NCBI RefSeq assembly: GCF_024273195.1
Contig: NZ_JAMZCU010000002.1
Location: 1 to 64,000 of the forward strand
From: Devosia ureilytica
GTDB lineage: Bacteria > Pseudomonadota > Alphaproteobacteria > Rhizobiales > Devosiaceae
Direction: 5' to 3'
Length of the DNA stretch: 64,000 bases
Shown here one piece after another: positions 1-7,819 of the stretch. How positions within the stretch are numbered: position 1 is the first letter of the stretch; every line of letters starts with the position of its first letter. The translations under genes were made by a program, and so were the position numbers. The notes beneath the pieces are model-generated. The model did no database searches and was not told where the DNA came from. It worked only from the letters and a program-made list of their open reading frames with translations.

Positions 1-44
1 CATCCTGATTGACGCTGAGTCTCACCCTGTTTGACGCGCAGCAG

Positions 45-267
45 CTAAGAACGCAAGTCGCGCAGATCGCGGGCGGGGTGAACGACCCGAACAATGCGAA
101 CGGTGGCAGCGGTGACTTGATAGAGGACGAGGTCGTTGTCGATGGGCATGCGGCGGTAGCCTTCGGGCCTCTCTATAGCTGCGGGTAAAGCGTGCTCTCT
201 CTGGCCAGCGATCGGCAGGCAGCTTCCAGCTCTCGAGCGCCTCACCCAGCTCAGCACTGATCGCCAT
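45..267 (-). pseudogene. ParE-family toxin remnant, frameshifted
   Basis: The last ~40 codons (reading down to the TAG at 45-47) resemble the C-terminal core of ParE/RelE-type toxins: a YRRMPID turn, a LVLYQV strand, then VRIVRVVHPARDL, which matches the usual 'IYRV...ILRVLHGARDI' ending. No suitable ATG exists in that frame. The only nearby ATG (265-267) lies in another frame, so one indel would be needed to join the halves. No antitoxin gene is adjacent. I infer a decayed toxin. A diverged intact gene with an unusual start is the alternative. Confidence 0.4.
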
Positions 268-337
268 TCTTCCTGGTCGACAGAACCAATAATAGTTATT
301 GGAGAACAACGCTGCCAGGGGGCCAGGCAAGCCGCCC

Positions 338-895
338 TCAGGGCTCCAGTTCGATATCCCAGTAGAGATAGTCGAGCCAGCTCTGGTGCAGATGGTTGGG
401 CGGAAAGGCCCGGCCATTGTTGTGCAGGTCGTGCACGCTGGGCGCATAGGGAGTCTGGTGCGGGAACATCCTGATCTCGCTCGGCATCCGATTGGCCTTC
501 TTGAGATTGCAGGGCGCACAGGCAGCCACGACATTCTCCCACGTCGTCAACCCGCCCTTGGAGCGGGGAATGACATGGTCGAAGGTCAAATCATGGGTGC
601 TGCCGCAATACTGGCACTGGAAGCGGTCGCGCAGGAACACATTGAAGCGCGTAAACGCCGGGTGGCGCGCCGGCTTCACGTAGTCGCGCAGGGAAACCAC
701 GCTCGGCAGCCGCATTTCAAAGCTGGGCGAATGGATGACCGTGTCGTAGTGGGAGACGATATTGACGCGGTCCAAGCACACCGCCTTGATCGCATCCTGC
801 CAGGACCATAGCGACAGCGGATAGTAGCTGAGCGGCCGGAAGTCGGCGTTCAGTACAAGGGCGGGACAAGCCTCAGGCGACACATGGATAGTCAC
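338..895 (-). CDS. HNH endonuclease
   Basis: A 185-aa protein with a complete HNH module in its second half. A CxxC pair (C94, C97) and a second CxxC (C126, C129) form the structural zinc site around D106-H107 and N121, the metal-binding and catalytic residues. The N-terminal ~80 residues (VLNADFRPLSYYPLSLWSWQDAI) match the extension of the widespread stand-alone alphaproteobacterial HNH proteins. Members are usually chromosomal single genes with no known restriction partner, and none is visible here. Role: probable DNA nicking or cleavage, physiological substrate unknown. Confidence 0.88.
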   Translation of the reverse strand: MTIHVSPEACPALVLNADFRPLSYYPLSLWSWQDAIKAVCLDRVNIVSHYDTVIHSPSFEMRLPSVVSLRDYVKPARHPAFTRFNVFLRDRFQCQYCGSTHDLTFDHVIPRSKGGLTTWENVVAACAPCNLKKANRMPSEIRMFPHQTPYAPSVHDLHNNGRAFPPNHLHQSWLDYLYWDIELEP

Positions 896-984
896 TTGAG
901 TCTCCCGAAACGGGAATCGCGTAAGTCCATAGCCCCTTTATACTAAGCCCTTTGTGTCGGGCGTGTGAAGCGGGGGGACGAGGC

Positions 985-1644
985 TTATTTTCTCGCCAGT
1001 CCTTCAATGAAGCTGGTGGCAAACGCCAGCCCATCCGGGGCAATGCCATGGGCCACGCCGCGGCTGAGGTGAAAACGCACGTCATAACCCGCGTCACCAA
1101 GGGCCGTGTTCGCCTCGGCGCTCAGGTTGGGATCGACAACATCGTCCATGTCGCCATGGACGAGACAAATGGGCGGCTTGGCCAAGCCCGATCCACCGAA
1201 CCCTTCGGGCGGCAGGAAGGCCCCCGAGAAACCGATGATCCCCATCAATCGCTGGCCCGCCGGCAGGGACGTGCCGACATGCAGCGCCATCATGGCGCCC
1301 TGGCTGAACCCGGCCAGAATGGTGCGATCCGGCGTCAGCCCGGTCTGGCTCCAAAGATCATTGAGAAAATCCACCAGCACCGGCCGCGTCCCGGTGACCC
1401 CGGTCTGGCGGCTGGCCAGCCGGTCGCCGCTCCAGTCAATGGCGAACCACTGATAGCCACCCATGCCGAGCGGTTCGGGCGCATTGGGCGAGACGAACAG
1501 CGCGCCCGGTAGCGCCTGCTGCCAATGCGGCGCCAATCCGATCAGGTCATTGCCATCGCTGCCATAGCCGTGCAGCAGCACGACGGCGGCGTCGGGAGCC
1601 TGTCCAGTGGCAGGGGGAAGCATAGGGCCGGAGAGCTTGGTCAT
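985..1644 (-). CDS. phospholipase/carboxylesterase family alpha/beta hydrolase
   Basis: A 219-aa single-domain esterase. The oxyanion-side HGYGSDG motif lies near residue 25. The nucleophile elbow GFSQG holds Ser114, and Asp168 and His199 complete the triad in the order expected for the YpfH/acyl-protein-thioesterase-like family. There is no signal peptide, so it should be cytosolic. The start ATG overlaps the stop of the upstream glycosylase gene by 4 nt, which implies translational coupling. The substrate cannot be read from the sequence. Confidence 0.88.
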   Translation of the reverse strand: MTKLSGPMLPPATGQAPDAAVVLLHGYGSDGNDLIGLAPHWQQALPGALFVSPNAPEPLGMGGYQWFAIDWSGDRLASRQTGVTGTRPVLVDFLNDLWSQTGLTPDRTILAGFSQGAMMALHVGTSLPAGQRLMGIIGFSGAFLPPEGFGGSGLAKPPICLVHGDMDDVVDPNLSAEANTALGDAGYDVRFHLSRGVAHGIAPDGLAFATSFIEGLARK

Positions 1645-2342
1645 AAAAGGCTGGAATCCCTTTGCTTGAGCGCCGCAAAATAGCGCCAGAACAGCAGCGC
1701 CGCCGCCGAACGGTGCGGTGACCAGTCCCGGGCCAGCCTGATCATGTCCTTGATCGTCGGGCGAGCGTCAAGGCCAAGCCCGTGATGCGCCGCCTTGAGC
1801 AGGGCCAGATCGCCCGCCGGGAAAATATCGGGATGGCCCGCGCAGAACAGCAGATAGACCTCGGCCGTCCAGGGCCCGATGCCCTTGAGCGCCACCAGCC
1901 GCGCAATCGCGTCCTCGGCGGGCAGCGCGTCGACATGGGCAAAATCGAGTTCACCCGCCGTAATGGCCTCCGCCACCACCCGCAGCGCCACGAACTTGCC
2001 GCGCGAAAAGCCCGAGCCGCGCACCACTTCTTCACTGAGTTCAAGATAGGTGCCCGGCTCCAGTGCCCCCGGCAATTGTTCAAACCGCCCCCAGATCGCC
2101 GCCGCGCTCGCCACCGACAATTGCTGCCCGCAAATGACCTTGGCCATGCCCGCAAAGCCCTTGGGGTTGACCCGCGGCAGCACCGGCCCGACCGTTTCCC
2201 ACATCCTGCGCAATTGCGGCGCCAGGCCGGTGAGGGCATCCAGGTGCCATGCCACACCCTCAGCCGTGTCGATCCGTGGTGTTACCAAACCGTCCAAAAT
2301 GCTATTGCCGTTCAAACTCAATCCCGTCTCGGTCCATGTCAA
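1641..2342 (-). CDS. DNA-3-methyladenine glycosylase II (AlkA-like, HhH-GPD)
   Basis: A 233-aa base-excision repair glycosylase. The helix-hairpin-helix LKGIGPWTA (about 152-160) is followed by the catalytic aspartate in FPAGD (Asp178), the HhH-GPD signature. The short N-terminal part lacks the longer TBP-like domain of E. coli AlkA, as in many alphaproteobacterial homologues. The assigned start is TTG at 2342, which overlaps the divergent gluQRS start. A later start is possible because residues 1-20 are poorly conserved. It is co-transcribed with the downstream esterase. Confidence 0.85.
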   Translation of the reverse strand: MTWTETGLSLNGNSILDGLVTPRIDTAEGVAWHLDALTGLAPQLRRMWETVGPVLPRVNPKGFAGMAKVICGQQLSVASAAAIWGRFEQLPGALEPGTYLELSEEVVRGSGFSRGKFVALRVVAEAITAGELDFAHVDALPAEDAIARLVALKGIGPWTAEVYLLFCAGHPDIFPAGDLALLKAAHHGLGLDARPTIKDMIRLARDWSPHRSAAALLFWRYFAALKQRDSSLL

Positions 2343-3181
2343 AACCCCTGCTTCGCTTTGCCCCCAGCCCTAATGGCCATCTGCATCTTGGCCACGCGCT
2401 CTCGGCGCTTGTCACCTGGAATGCAGCGCAAAGCCTGGGCGGCATCACCTTGCTGCGCATCGAAGACATCGACCAGAGCCGCTGTAAACCCGAATTTACC
2501 CAAGCTATTTTCGATGACCTCACCTGGCTTGGCCTCACCTGGCCGGAGCCGGTGCTGATCCAGTCCGAGCGGTTCGACCTTTATGCCGAGGCTGCCAACC
2601 GGCTCCGAGCCATGGACCTCATCTATCCCTGCTTCTGCTCCCGCACCGAAATCGCCGAAGCCTCTACCAGCGTCGACCCCGATGGCGCGCCACTCTATCC
2701 GGGCACCTGCCGGCACCTCTCCAACGCCACCCGCATCGCGCGGCTGGAGCGTGGCGACCCGGTGCAGTTCCGTCTCGATACCGAGGCCGCCTTGGCCCGC
2801 ACCGGCATGCTGACCTTTACCGTCATCGGTCCAACGCTGCACGACCGCCCGCAGATCCGCCACGCCCGCCCCGAACGCTGGGGCGATGTGGTGCTGCAGC
2901 GCAAGGACACGCCCACCAGCTACCATCTCAGCGTCGTGGTGGACGACGCGGCCCAACACATCACCCATGTCACGCGCGGCCGCGACCTCGAGGCCGCCAC
3001 CGATATTCACGTGTTGCTGCAAATGCTGCTCGGCCTGCCGACGCCGTTCTACCACTTCCACCGCCTGCTGCTGGGCGACGACGGCCAAAAGCTTGCCAAA
3101 TCGAAAGGCTCGCAAAGTCTAAGCGACCTGCGAGCCCTTGGTTGGACACCCGATGACGTGCGCCGAGCGGTGGGATTCTAG
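2336..3181 (+). CDS. gluQ: glutamyl-Q tRNA(Asp) synthetase
   Basis: A 281-aa truncated glutamyl-tRNA synthetase paralogue that attaches glutamate to the queuosine base of tRNA-Asp. The class I HIGH motif is HLGH (residues 17-20) and KMSKS is KLAKS near the C terminus. Cysteines in CFCSRTE and the YPGTC segment fit the zinc site of this family. It lacks the anticodon-binding domain and has the usual length. The ATG at 2336 was chosen because the family starts a few residues before FAPSPNG. It shares a CTAG with the convergent DUF4260 gene. Confidence 0.93.
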   Translation: MSKPLLRFAPSPNGHLHLGHALSALVTWNAAQSLGGITLLRIEDIDQSRCKPEFTQAIFDDLTWLGLTWPEPVLIQSERFDLYAEAANRLRAMDLIYPCFCSRTEIAEASTSVDPDGAPLYPGTCRHLSNATRIARLERGDPVQFRLDTEAALARTGMLTFTVIGPTLHDRPQIRHARPERWGDVVLQRKDTPTSYHLSVVVDDAAQHITHVTRGRDLEAATDIHVLLQMLLGLPTPFYHFHRLLLGDDGQKLAKSKGSQSLSDLRALGWTPDDVRRAVGF

Positions 3182-3549
3182 GCTTTCCTGCCAATGCGTC
3201 CCAGATGGGTCTCCTGAAAGCTGGCGGCAGATTTGAGCCCATAGCCGAACATGCGATCAAAGCCGGAATGTGCGAGCCATAGCGCACCGAGCGCTAACAA
3301 AAGCGGCCAGCCCAGGACCGCGCCAATGGCAAGCAACACTGTGCCCAATGCGTAGACATGCAAGAGATTGTAGATCGCCGCCCCGATCCTCGGCCCCATG
3401 CCATAGCCGAGAAAGCTCAGGTCCGGCGCAAAGAACACCAACACCGCCGCCCACCACGGCAAATCTGCCCCACTCCACCAGACCAGCACCAGCCCGGCTC
3501 CGAACACCAGCGCGCCTTCGGCCCGCTGCCATACAATAACGTCCTTCAT
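3178..3549 (-). CDS. DUF4260 family membrane protein
   Basis: A small (123 aa) hydrophobic protein with three or four membrane segments. The motif FAPDLSFLGYGMGPRIGAAIYNLLHVYALG and the later LAHSGFDRMFGYGLK are characteristic of DUF4260. Function is unknown. The start at 3549 follows a GGGGGTGA ribosome-binding stretch; an ATG at 3564 would add five residues. It follows the epimerase gene by about 20 nt on the same strand, so they probably share an mRNA, and it ends in a stop codon interlocked with gluQRS. Confidence 0.8.
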   Translation of the reverse strand: MKDVIVWQRAEGALVFGAGLVLVWWSGADLPWWAAVLVFFAPDLSFLGYGMGPRIGAAIYNLLHVYALGTVLLAIGAVLGWPLLLALGALWLAHSGFDRMFGYGLKSAASFQETHLGRIGRKA

Positions 3550-3570
3550 TGCCGTCACCCCCATGCCCGC

Positions 3571-4530
3571 TCAGGCTGCCTTGCGTGTTGGCAGCTTGGC
3601 CGCAGCCAGCTCCTCGACTGTCGCCTTCACCGCATCCTCGAAGGGCGTTTGGAACCCCGCGCCCAGCAGCGCATCGAGCCGCGGATCGACCAGCTCCATC
3701 TCATTGTCCCAGAGATAGCGCATACGGAAAATGTCCCGCATCATCGGATTGACGAGGCCAACCGCGCCCAGCATCCACCAGGCCAGCGGCGCGACCTTAA
3801 GGCGCCGGCCCAACCCTGACTGGATCGCTGCCATCATCTGCCCATGGGACACCCAATAACCGGCAAAGTGGAAATTTTCGAACGGCGCCAAACCCTCGCG
3901 CTGTTCCGCAACCGCTGCAAAGGCGCGCGCCAAATCCGGCAGATAGGCCCAGCTGTGGCGCAATTTGAGGTCGCCCAGGTGATAGACCCGGCTCTTGTCC
4001 ATATCCATCAGCATGGCCTGCTCGAACCATTCGCCGCGATTGCCCGGCCCGAAGAAATCGCCGGCGCGAAGGATGATCACCCTGATGCGCCCCGAAGCCG
4101 CGGCCTCCTCCAGCATCTGTTCGAGCCGGATGCGGATTTCCCCGCGCGGCTTCTCGCCGCTCTGGCGCAATCCGGGTGACACAGTCCGGTCACCAGCGCG
4201 ATAATTGTAGATGGTGCCGGGAAACAGCAGTGTCTTGCCCGAATTACCCATGGCGTCGAGCACCACCTGCAATTGCCGTTCGGCAGCGCCATTGCCCCAT
4301 TTGTCATAAGGCAGGTGCAGGCCGTGAACCACCACCTCGGCATCGGCAATCGCCGCCTTTACCACCGCCACATCGTCGGCATCGCCGCCGACAAACCGGG
4401 TGCCTCCGACCGGCCTGCGATTGGTCCGCCCCAGCCCAGTCACCACCCAGCCCGCATCGCGAAAGGCGATTGTCGCCGCATTGCCGATATGGCCATTACT
4501 GCCCAGAATTGTCACTTTGCCCTTGGTCAT
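3571..4530 (-). CDS. NAD-dependent epimerase/dehydratase family protein
   Basis: A 319-aa Rossmann-fold protein of the extended/atypical SDR class. The nucleotide-binding loop GSNGHIG lies at about residues 8-14, and VVHGLHLPYDKW and FPGTIYNYRAGD follow at the expected spacing. The substrate is not identifiable. It is transcribed divergently from a LysR regulator across a 130-nt spacer, which suggests it is that regulator's target. An alternative ATG at 4542 also has a plausible ribosome-binding site. Confidence 0.82.
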   Translation of the reverse strand: MTKGKVTILGSNGHIGNAATIAFRDAGWVVTGLGRTNRRPVGGTRFVGGDADDVAVVKAAIADAEVVVHGLHLPYDKWGNGAAERQLQVVLDAMGNSGKTLLFPGTIYNYRAGDRTVSPGLRQSGEKPRGEIRIRLEQMLEEAAASGRIRVIILRAGDFFGPGNRGEWFEQAMLMDMDKSRVYHLGDLKLRHSWAYLPDLARAFAAVAEQREGLAPFENFHFAGYWVSHGQMMAAIQSGLGRRLKVAPLAWWMLGAVGLVNPMMRDIFRMRYLWDNEMELVDPRLDALLGAGFQTPFEDAVKATVEELAAAKLPTRKAA

Positions 4531-4563
4531 TTCAAGCTCCATTTACCTCTTCTCCGCGTGATC

Positions 4564-4590
4564 TCTCGGAAAACCGGCGTCCACTTTTCC
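4564..4590. repeat. short REP-like hairpin, family C copy 1
   Basis: GGAAAA and TTTTCC arms enclose an ACCGG-type centre, resembling the elements at 7272-7293 and 50792-50816. It lies in the divergent promoter region between the epimerase and LysR genes. Confidence 0.4.
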
Positions 4591-4660
4591 CGATCACGCT
4601 CTTGCTGGAACGCAAGGTCGTCGATACACAGATGAATATCGATTGGCTGTTTTTCTGGGT

Positions 4661-4679
4661 TTGACATTCAAAAATGAAT
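4661..4679 (+). promoter_or_regulatory. palindrome overlapping the LysR start codon
   Basis: ATTCA-AAAA-TGAAT (4666-4679) is a perfect inverted repeat that contains the ATG of the LysR gene. TTGACA, a perfect -35 hexamer, begins at 4661 but sits too close to the ATG to drive it. The palindrome could be an autoregulatory site. Evidence is limited to symmetry and position. Confidence 0.3.
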
Positions 4680-5594
4680 AGAGAGCCGGACTGGGCGCTG
4701 TGGCGCAGCTTTGCCGCCGTCATCAGCGAAGGCTCGCTCTCAGGCGCCGCCCGCAGCCTGGGCCTCAGCCAGCCCACTGTCGGGCGCCATATCGAAACGC
4801 TTGAGGCCGACCTCGGCCTCACCCTCTTCGAGCGTAGCCTCACCGGCCTCAAACCCAACCCGACCGCCCTGCGCCTCCATGACCCCGTCCGGGCGGCGCA
4901 GGCGGCACTGGCCGAGGCTGCAATCCTGGCGGCTGGAGCGCAGGACGATGGCGCCGGCACCGTGCGCATCACCGCCAGCACCATGATTTCAAACTATGTC
5001 CTGCCCGAAATCCTCGCCAGTGTGCGCTCGCTTCACCCCCGCATTGCCATCGAGACGGCGCCCTCCGATTCGGCCGAAAACCTCCTGATGCGCGAGGCGG
5101 ACATTGCCATTCGCATGTTCCGCCCCACCCAGCTCGAATTGGTGACGCGACACCTTGGGGATATCGCGCTGGTCCCGGTGGCCCATGAGCGCTATCTGGC
5201 GCGACGCGGGCGCCCCACGACCCTGGACGAGCTCTGGCAGCACGACTTGATCGGCTTTGACCGCTCCGACGCCATCATCGCCCATGCCCGCACACTGGGG
5301 TTCACCATCTCCCGCGACCATTTCGTCCTGCGCTCCGACGACCAGACGCACCTCTGGGAATTGATCCGGGCAGGTCTTGGCATTGGCTTCGGGCAGGAGA
5401 ACCTGGCGCGGCGCACGCCCGGCCTCGCCGTCCTGCCGCTCGACCTCGCCGTTCCCCCGCTGCCGGTCTGGCTGACAACGCACAGGGAATTGTTCACCTC
5501 GCATCGAATTCGTGCCATCTATGATGCTGTGGCGGAGGGCCTCATCGCCTATATGAGCAGCGAACCCCTCGCTCCTTCCATTCGACAAGGCTGA
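4674..5594 (+). CDS. LysR-family transcriptional regulator
   Basis: A 306-aa regulator. The N-terminal winged helix-turn-helix (residues ~8-65) contains the typical SLSGAARSLGLSQPTVGRHIETLE segment. The C-terminal periplasmic-binding-like effector domain starts near residue 95. No clear Shine-Dalgarno precedes the ATG, and an AT-rich palindrome covers it. Divergent orientation to the epimerase/DUF4260 pair is the classical LysR arrangement. The inducer is unknown. Confidence 0.92.
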   Translation: MNREPDWALWRSFAAVISEGSLSGAARSLGLSQPTVGRHIETLEADLGLTLFERSLTGLKPNPTALRLHDPVRAAQAALAEAAILAAGAQDDGAGTVRITASTMISNYVLPEILASVRSLHPRIAIETAPSDSAENLLMREADIAIRMFRPTQLELVTRHLGDIALVPVAHERYLARRGRPTTLDELWQHDLIGFDRSDAIIAHARTLGFTISRDHFVLRSDDQTHLWELIRAGLGIGFGQENLARRTPGLAVLPLDLAVPPLPVWLTTHRELFTSHRIRAIYDAVAEGLIAYMSSEPLAPSIRQG

Positions 5595-5595
5595 T

Positions 5596-5790
5596 ATGCA
5601 GACCCTTTTCAATATCGGCATCGCCCTGGCGCTGCTTTTCGTCGTTATCGTGCTTGGCATGGGCCTTTGGAACATGCTCAAGGGCGGCCCCGGCAATACC
5701 AGCCAGCGGCTGATGCGCCTGCGCGTCATCGGCCAGGCCGTTGCGCTCGTGCTGCTGCTCGGTGCGCTATTCCTCTTCGGCCGCGGCTAG
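5596..5790 (+). CDS. HIG1-domain twin-transmembrane small protein
   Basis: A 64-aa protein with two membrane helices (about 4-25 and 45-62) joined by a basic loop, SQRLMRLRVIGQA. This is the pattern of bacterial HIG1-domain proteins related to mitochondrial cytochrome-oxidase assembly factors. It starts 1 nt after the LysR stop and lies 27 nt before the adenosyltransferase gene. A direct role in respiratory complexes is by family analogy only. Confidence 0.82.
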   Translation: MQTLFNIGIALALLFVVIVLGMGLWNMLKGGPGNTSQRLMRLRVIGQAVALVLLLGALFLFGRG

Positions 5791-5817
5791 CACCGACGCT
5801 TTTGATCTGGGGCTGAT

Positions 5818-6414
5818 ATGGTCAAACTCAACGTCATCTACACCCGCACCGGCGACGGGGGCACCACGGGCCTGGTGCGCGGACCGCGCCGAGCCAAGCA
5901 TGACCTGCGTATCGAAGCCTATGGTACCACCGAGGAGGCCAATGCCTTCGTCGGCCAGGCACGGCTTTCAGCCTCCACTCAGCCCCGCATCGACGCGGTG
6001 TTGGCGCGCATTCAGAACGATCTTTTCGATGTTGGCTCGGATCTGGCAACACCGGGCGCTGACGATCCCCAGGCCGAATACCCAAGCCTGCGGGTGCGCC
6101 CGATCCAGACCGAATGGCTCGAAAAGCAGATCGATCATTTCAATGCCGATCTGGCCCCCCTCACCAGCTTCATCCTGCCCGGTGGCACGCCGCTGTCAGC
6201 GGCCATCCACATTGCCAGAACGGTCACGCGGCGGGCCGAACGGCTGGTGGCGGGGCTGATCGAGGTCGAGCCCGAAACCAGTCCCGAAGCCCTACGCTAT
6301 CTCAATCGCCTCTCGGACCTGTTGTTCGTGCTGGGTCGCGTCGCCAATGCCGGCGGCACCAAGGATGTCTTGTGGGTCCCCGGCAATTATGGTGACCTCA
6401 AAAAAGGCGAATAG
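5818..6414 (+). CDS. cob(I)alamin adenosyltransferase, PduO type
   Basis: A 198-aa enzyme that adenosylates corrinoids to make adenosylcobalamin. The N-terminal YTRTGDGGTTGL is the ATP-binding signature of the PduO family. The later RRAERLV and YLNRLSDLLFVLGR blocks carry the arginine and aspartate residues typical of the trimer interface and active site. It is of normal length and cytosolic. It probably shares a transcript with the preceding HIG1 gene. A palindromic repeat immediately follows. Confidence 0.92.
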   Translation: MVKLNVIYTRTGDGGTTGLVRGPRRAKHDLRIEAYGTTEEANAFVGQARLSASTQPRIDAVLARIQNDLFDVGSDLATPGADDPQAEYPSLRVRPIQTEWLEKQIDHFNADLAPLTSFILPGGTPLSAAIHIARTVTRRAERLVAGLIEVEPETSPEALRYLNRLSDLLFVLGRVANAGGTKDVLWVPGNYGDLKKGE

Positions 6415-6437
6415 GGCTCGGCTCAATCAACACAGGA

Positions 6438-6523
6438 CGTCACCCTCGGGCCTGACCCGAGGGGTCTTCACTTGCTGATCGTCCGGCAAGTACAGTGCCC
6501 TCGGGTCAGGCCCGAGGGTGACG
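6438..6523. repeat. palindromic intergenic repeat, family A copy 1
   Basis: Two 26-nt arms (6438-6463 and 6498-6523) are perfect inverted repeats. Each arm also folds on itself (CCCTCGGG...CCCGAGGG), so the element can form a cruciform or cloverleaf. A second, less perfect copy is at 25916-25991. It separates the adenosyltransferase and rhomboid genes and could terminate or stabilise the upstream mRNA. Confidence 0.85.
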
Positions 6524-6577
6524 AGCGGTGGTGGGCAGCGATGAAGCCATCAATAGGACAGGGGTGAAAAGACAAAA

Positions 6578-7261
6578 ATGTTCCTGCCCCTGCATGACAG
6601 CAACCCCATCCGCCATGTCCACTTTCCCTACGTCAACTATGGGCTCATCGGGATCACAATTCTGGTCTTTCTTGTCCAGGCCGCCTTGCCGCCTTCGGCA
6701 TTTGACGCAGCGACCATCAATTTCGGCATGATCCCCATCGTCGTGCGCGATCTCTATCCGCAGCCGGTCGCCTGGCTGCCCGATTGGGCCAACCTTGTGA
6801 CCTACGCGTTTCTCCATGCCGACTGGCTGCACCTACTGACCAACATGCTGTTCCTCTGGGTGTTTGGCGACAATATCGAGGACGCGCTCGGTCACGCGAA
6901 ATATCTGGTGTTCTATCTGGCCTGCGCCGTGTTCGCGGCGCTGGCACACCTGTTGTTCAACCTTGAGGGCAATGGCCCGCTGATCGGCGCTTCGGGCGCC
7001 GTGGCCGGGGTCATGGGCGCCTATATCGTGCTCTATCCCCATGCCCGTGTCTTCGTATTAGCTCGCATCGTCTGGCTGATCCCCCTGCCGGTGCCAGCCT
7101 TCTGGATGCTCGGCTTCTGGATTGCGACCCAGCTCTTTTACGTCGTCATCGGCTCTGACGAGCCGGTCGCCTGGTGGGCGCATCTGGGTGGCTTTGCTGC
7201 CGGGCTGGCGCTTGCACCGCTGCTGAAGCGCCACAACGTGCCGCTCTGGGGCGGGCGATAG
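6578..7261 (+). CDS. rhomboid family intramembrane serine protease
   Basis: A 227-aa polytopic membrane protein with about six helices. HADWLHLLTNMLFL (from residue 80) is the rhomboid helix-2 motif. GASGAVAG holds the nucleophile Ser139, and WWAHLGGFAAG holds the dyad histidine His202. It cleaves membrane-protein substrates within the bilayer; substrates are unknown. It is monocistronic, bounded upstream by the palindromic repeat. Confidence 0.93.
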   Translation: MFLPLHDSNPIRHVHFPYVNYGLIGITILVFLVQAALPPSAFDAATINFGMIPIVVRDLYPQPVAWLPDWANLVTYAFLHADWLHLLTNMLFLWVFGDNIEDALGHAKYLVFYLACAVFAALAHLLFNLEGNGPLIGASGAVAGVMGAYIVLYPHARVFVLARIVWLIPLPVPAFWMLGFWIATQLFYVVIGSDEPVAWWAHLGGFAAGLALAPLLKRHNVPLWGGR

Positions 7262-7271
7262 AGCGCTTCTG

Positions 7272-7293
7272 GCAAAAGTGGCCACGGTTTTGC
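7272..7293. repeat. short REP-like hairpin, family C copy 2
   Basis: GCAAAA and TTTTGC arms flank GTGGCCACGG, 11 nt after the rhomboid stop codon. It is related in layout to 4564-4590 and 50792-50816. It might act as a transcript 3-prime hairpin. Confidence 0.4.
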
Positions 7294-7383
7294 GGTTCGG
7301 AAGTGCGACCAAAAAAAGCGACAATTTTCGCAAAATGCGGCGCACCGGCCAAGCTTATGTTAACCCGGCTTAACTAGTGTGAG

Positions 7384-7593
7384 GTGAGCTTCAACCCGAT
7401 TGGACCCGCCGTGAACTCCGACCTTTCCACGAATTTGCTGACAGCCCGCACGGCGATGACGCAGAATTCCGTGCAGGTCGCTGTGTTCAAAAAGGCCCAT
7501 GAAATGGAAGCTAACCTGCTCAATTCATTAATGCAGACCGCCCTCAGCGCCCCGCCTCCGGGACAGGGCCTCAAGGTCGACAAGCAGGCCTGA
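7384..7593 (+). CDS. YjfB-like small protein
   Basis: A 69-aa protein. The C-terminal half (VAVFKKAHEMEANLLNSLMQTA...PPPGQGLKVDKQA) matches the YjfB / putative motility protein pattern of a helical K(K)A-x2-x-(Q/M)-x-LL-x2-(L/M) segment followed by P-G-Q-x-x-D. The start is GTG at 7384, or a GTG about ten codons later. The function of this family is not established. The next small gene begins 8 nt after its stop, so the two form a mini-operon. Confidence 0.6.
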   Translation: MSFNPIGPAVNSDLSTNLLTARTAMTQNSVQVAVFKKAHEMEANLLNSLMQTALSAPPPGQGLKVDKQA

Positions 7594-7601
7594 GCCGCAC
7601 C

Positions 7602-7811
7602 ATGGGATCGGGCACTGGCATTTCCCCTTCCGTGATGATCAACCGCATGGTGCACCGGTCCGGTGTGCCCCAAGCCGGTCACCTGCTCGAAGTCGCACGT
7701 CTGCGCGGCGAAATGGCTAAGGCGCTTTCCGACAATGCCGCATCGCCCCTGCCCACCACAAAACCCGCCGAGGCCCCGATCAATGGCGCCGAAGTGGACT
7801 TGCTGATCTAG
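7602..7811 (+). CDS. hypothetical small protein downstream of YjfB-like gene
   Basis: A 69-aa protein I do not recognise. It is soluble, with a central amphipathic stretch (HLLEVARLRGEMAKALSD) followed by a proline-rich linker and an acidic tail ending VDLLI. Close spacing to the YjfB-like gene and the shared small size suggest a linked function. It ends 8 nt before the convergent tlpA gene. Confidence 0.5.
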   Translation: MGSGTGISPSVMINRMVHRSGVPQAGHLLEVARLRGEMAKALSDNAASPLPTTKPAEAPINGAEVDLLI

Positions 7812-7819
7812 GACTGGTC

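Noticed and set aside
6438..6523. CRISPR array
   Set aside because: The repeats are inverted rather than direct, with only two arms and no spacers or cas genes.
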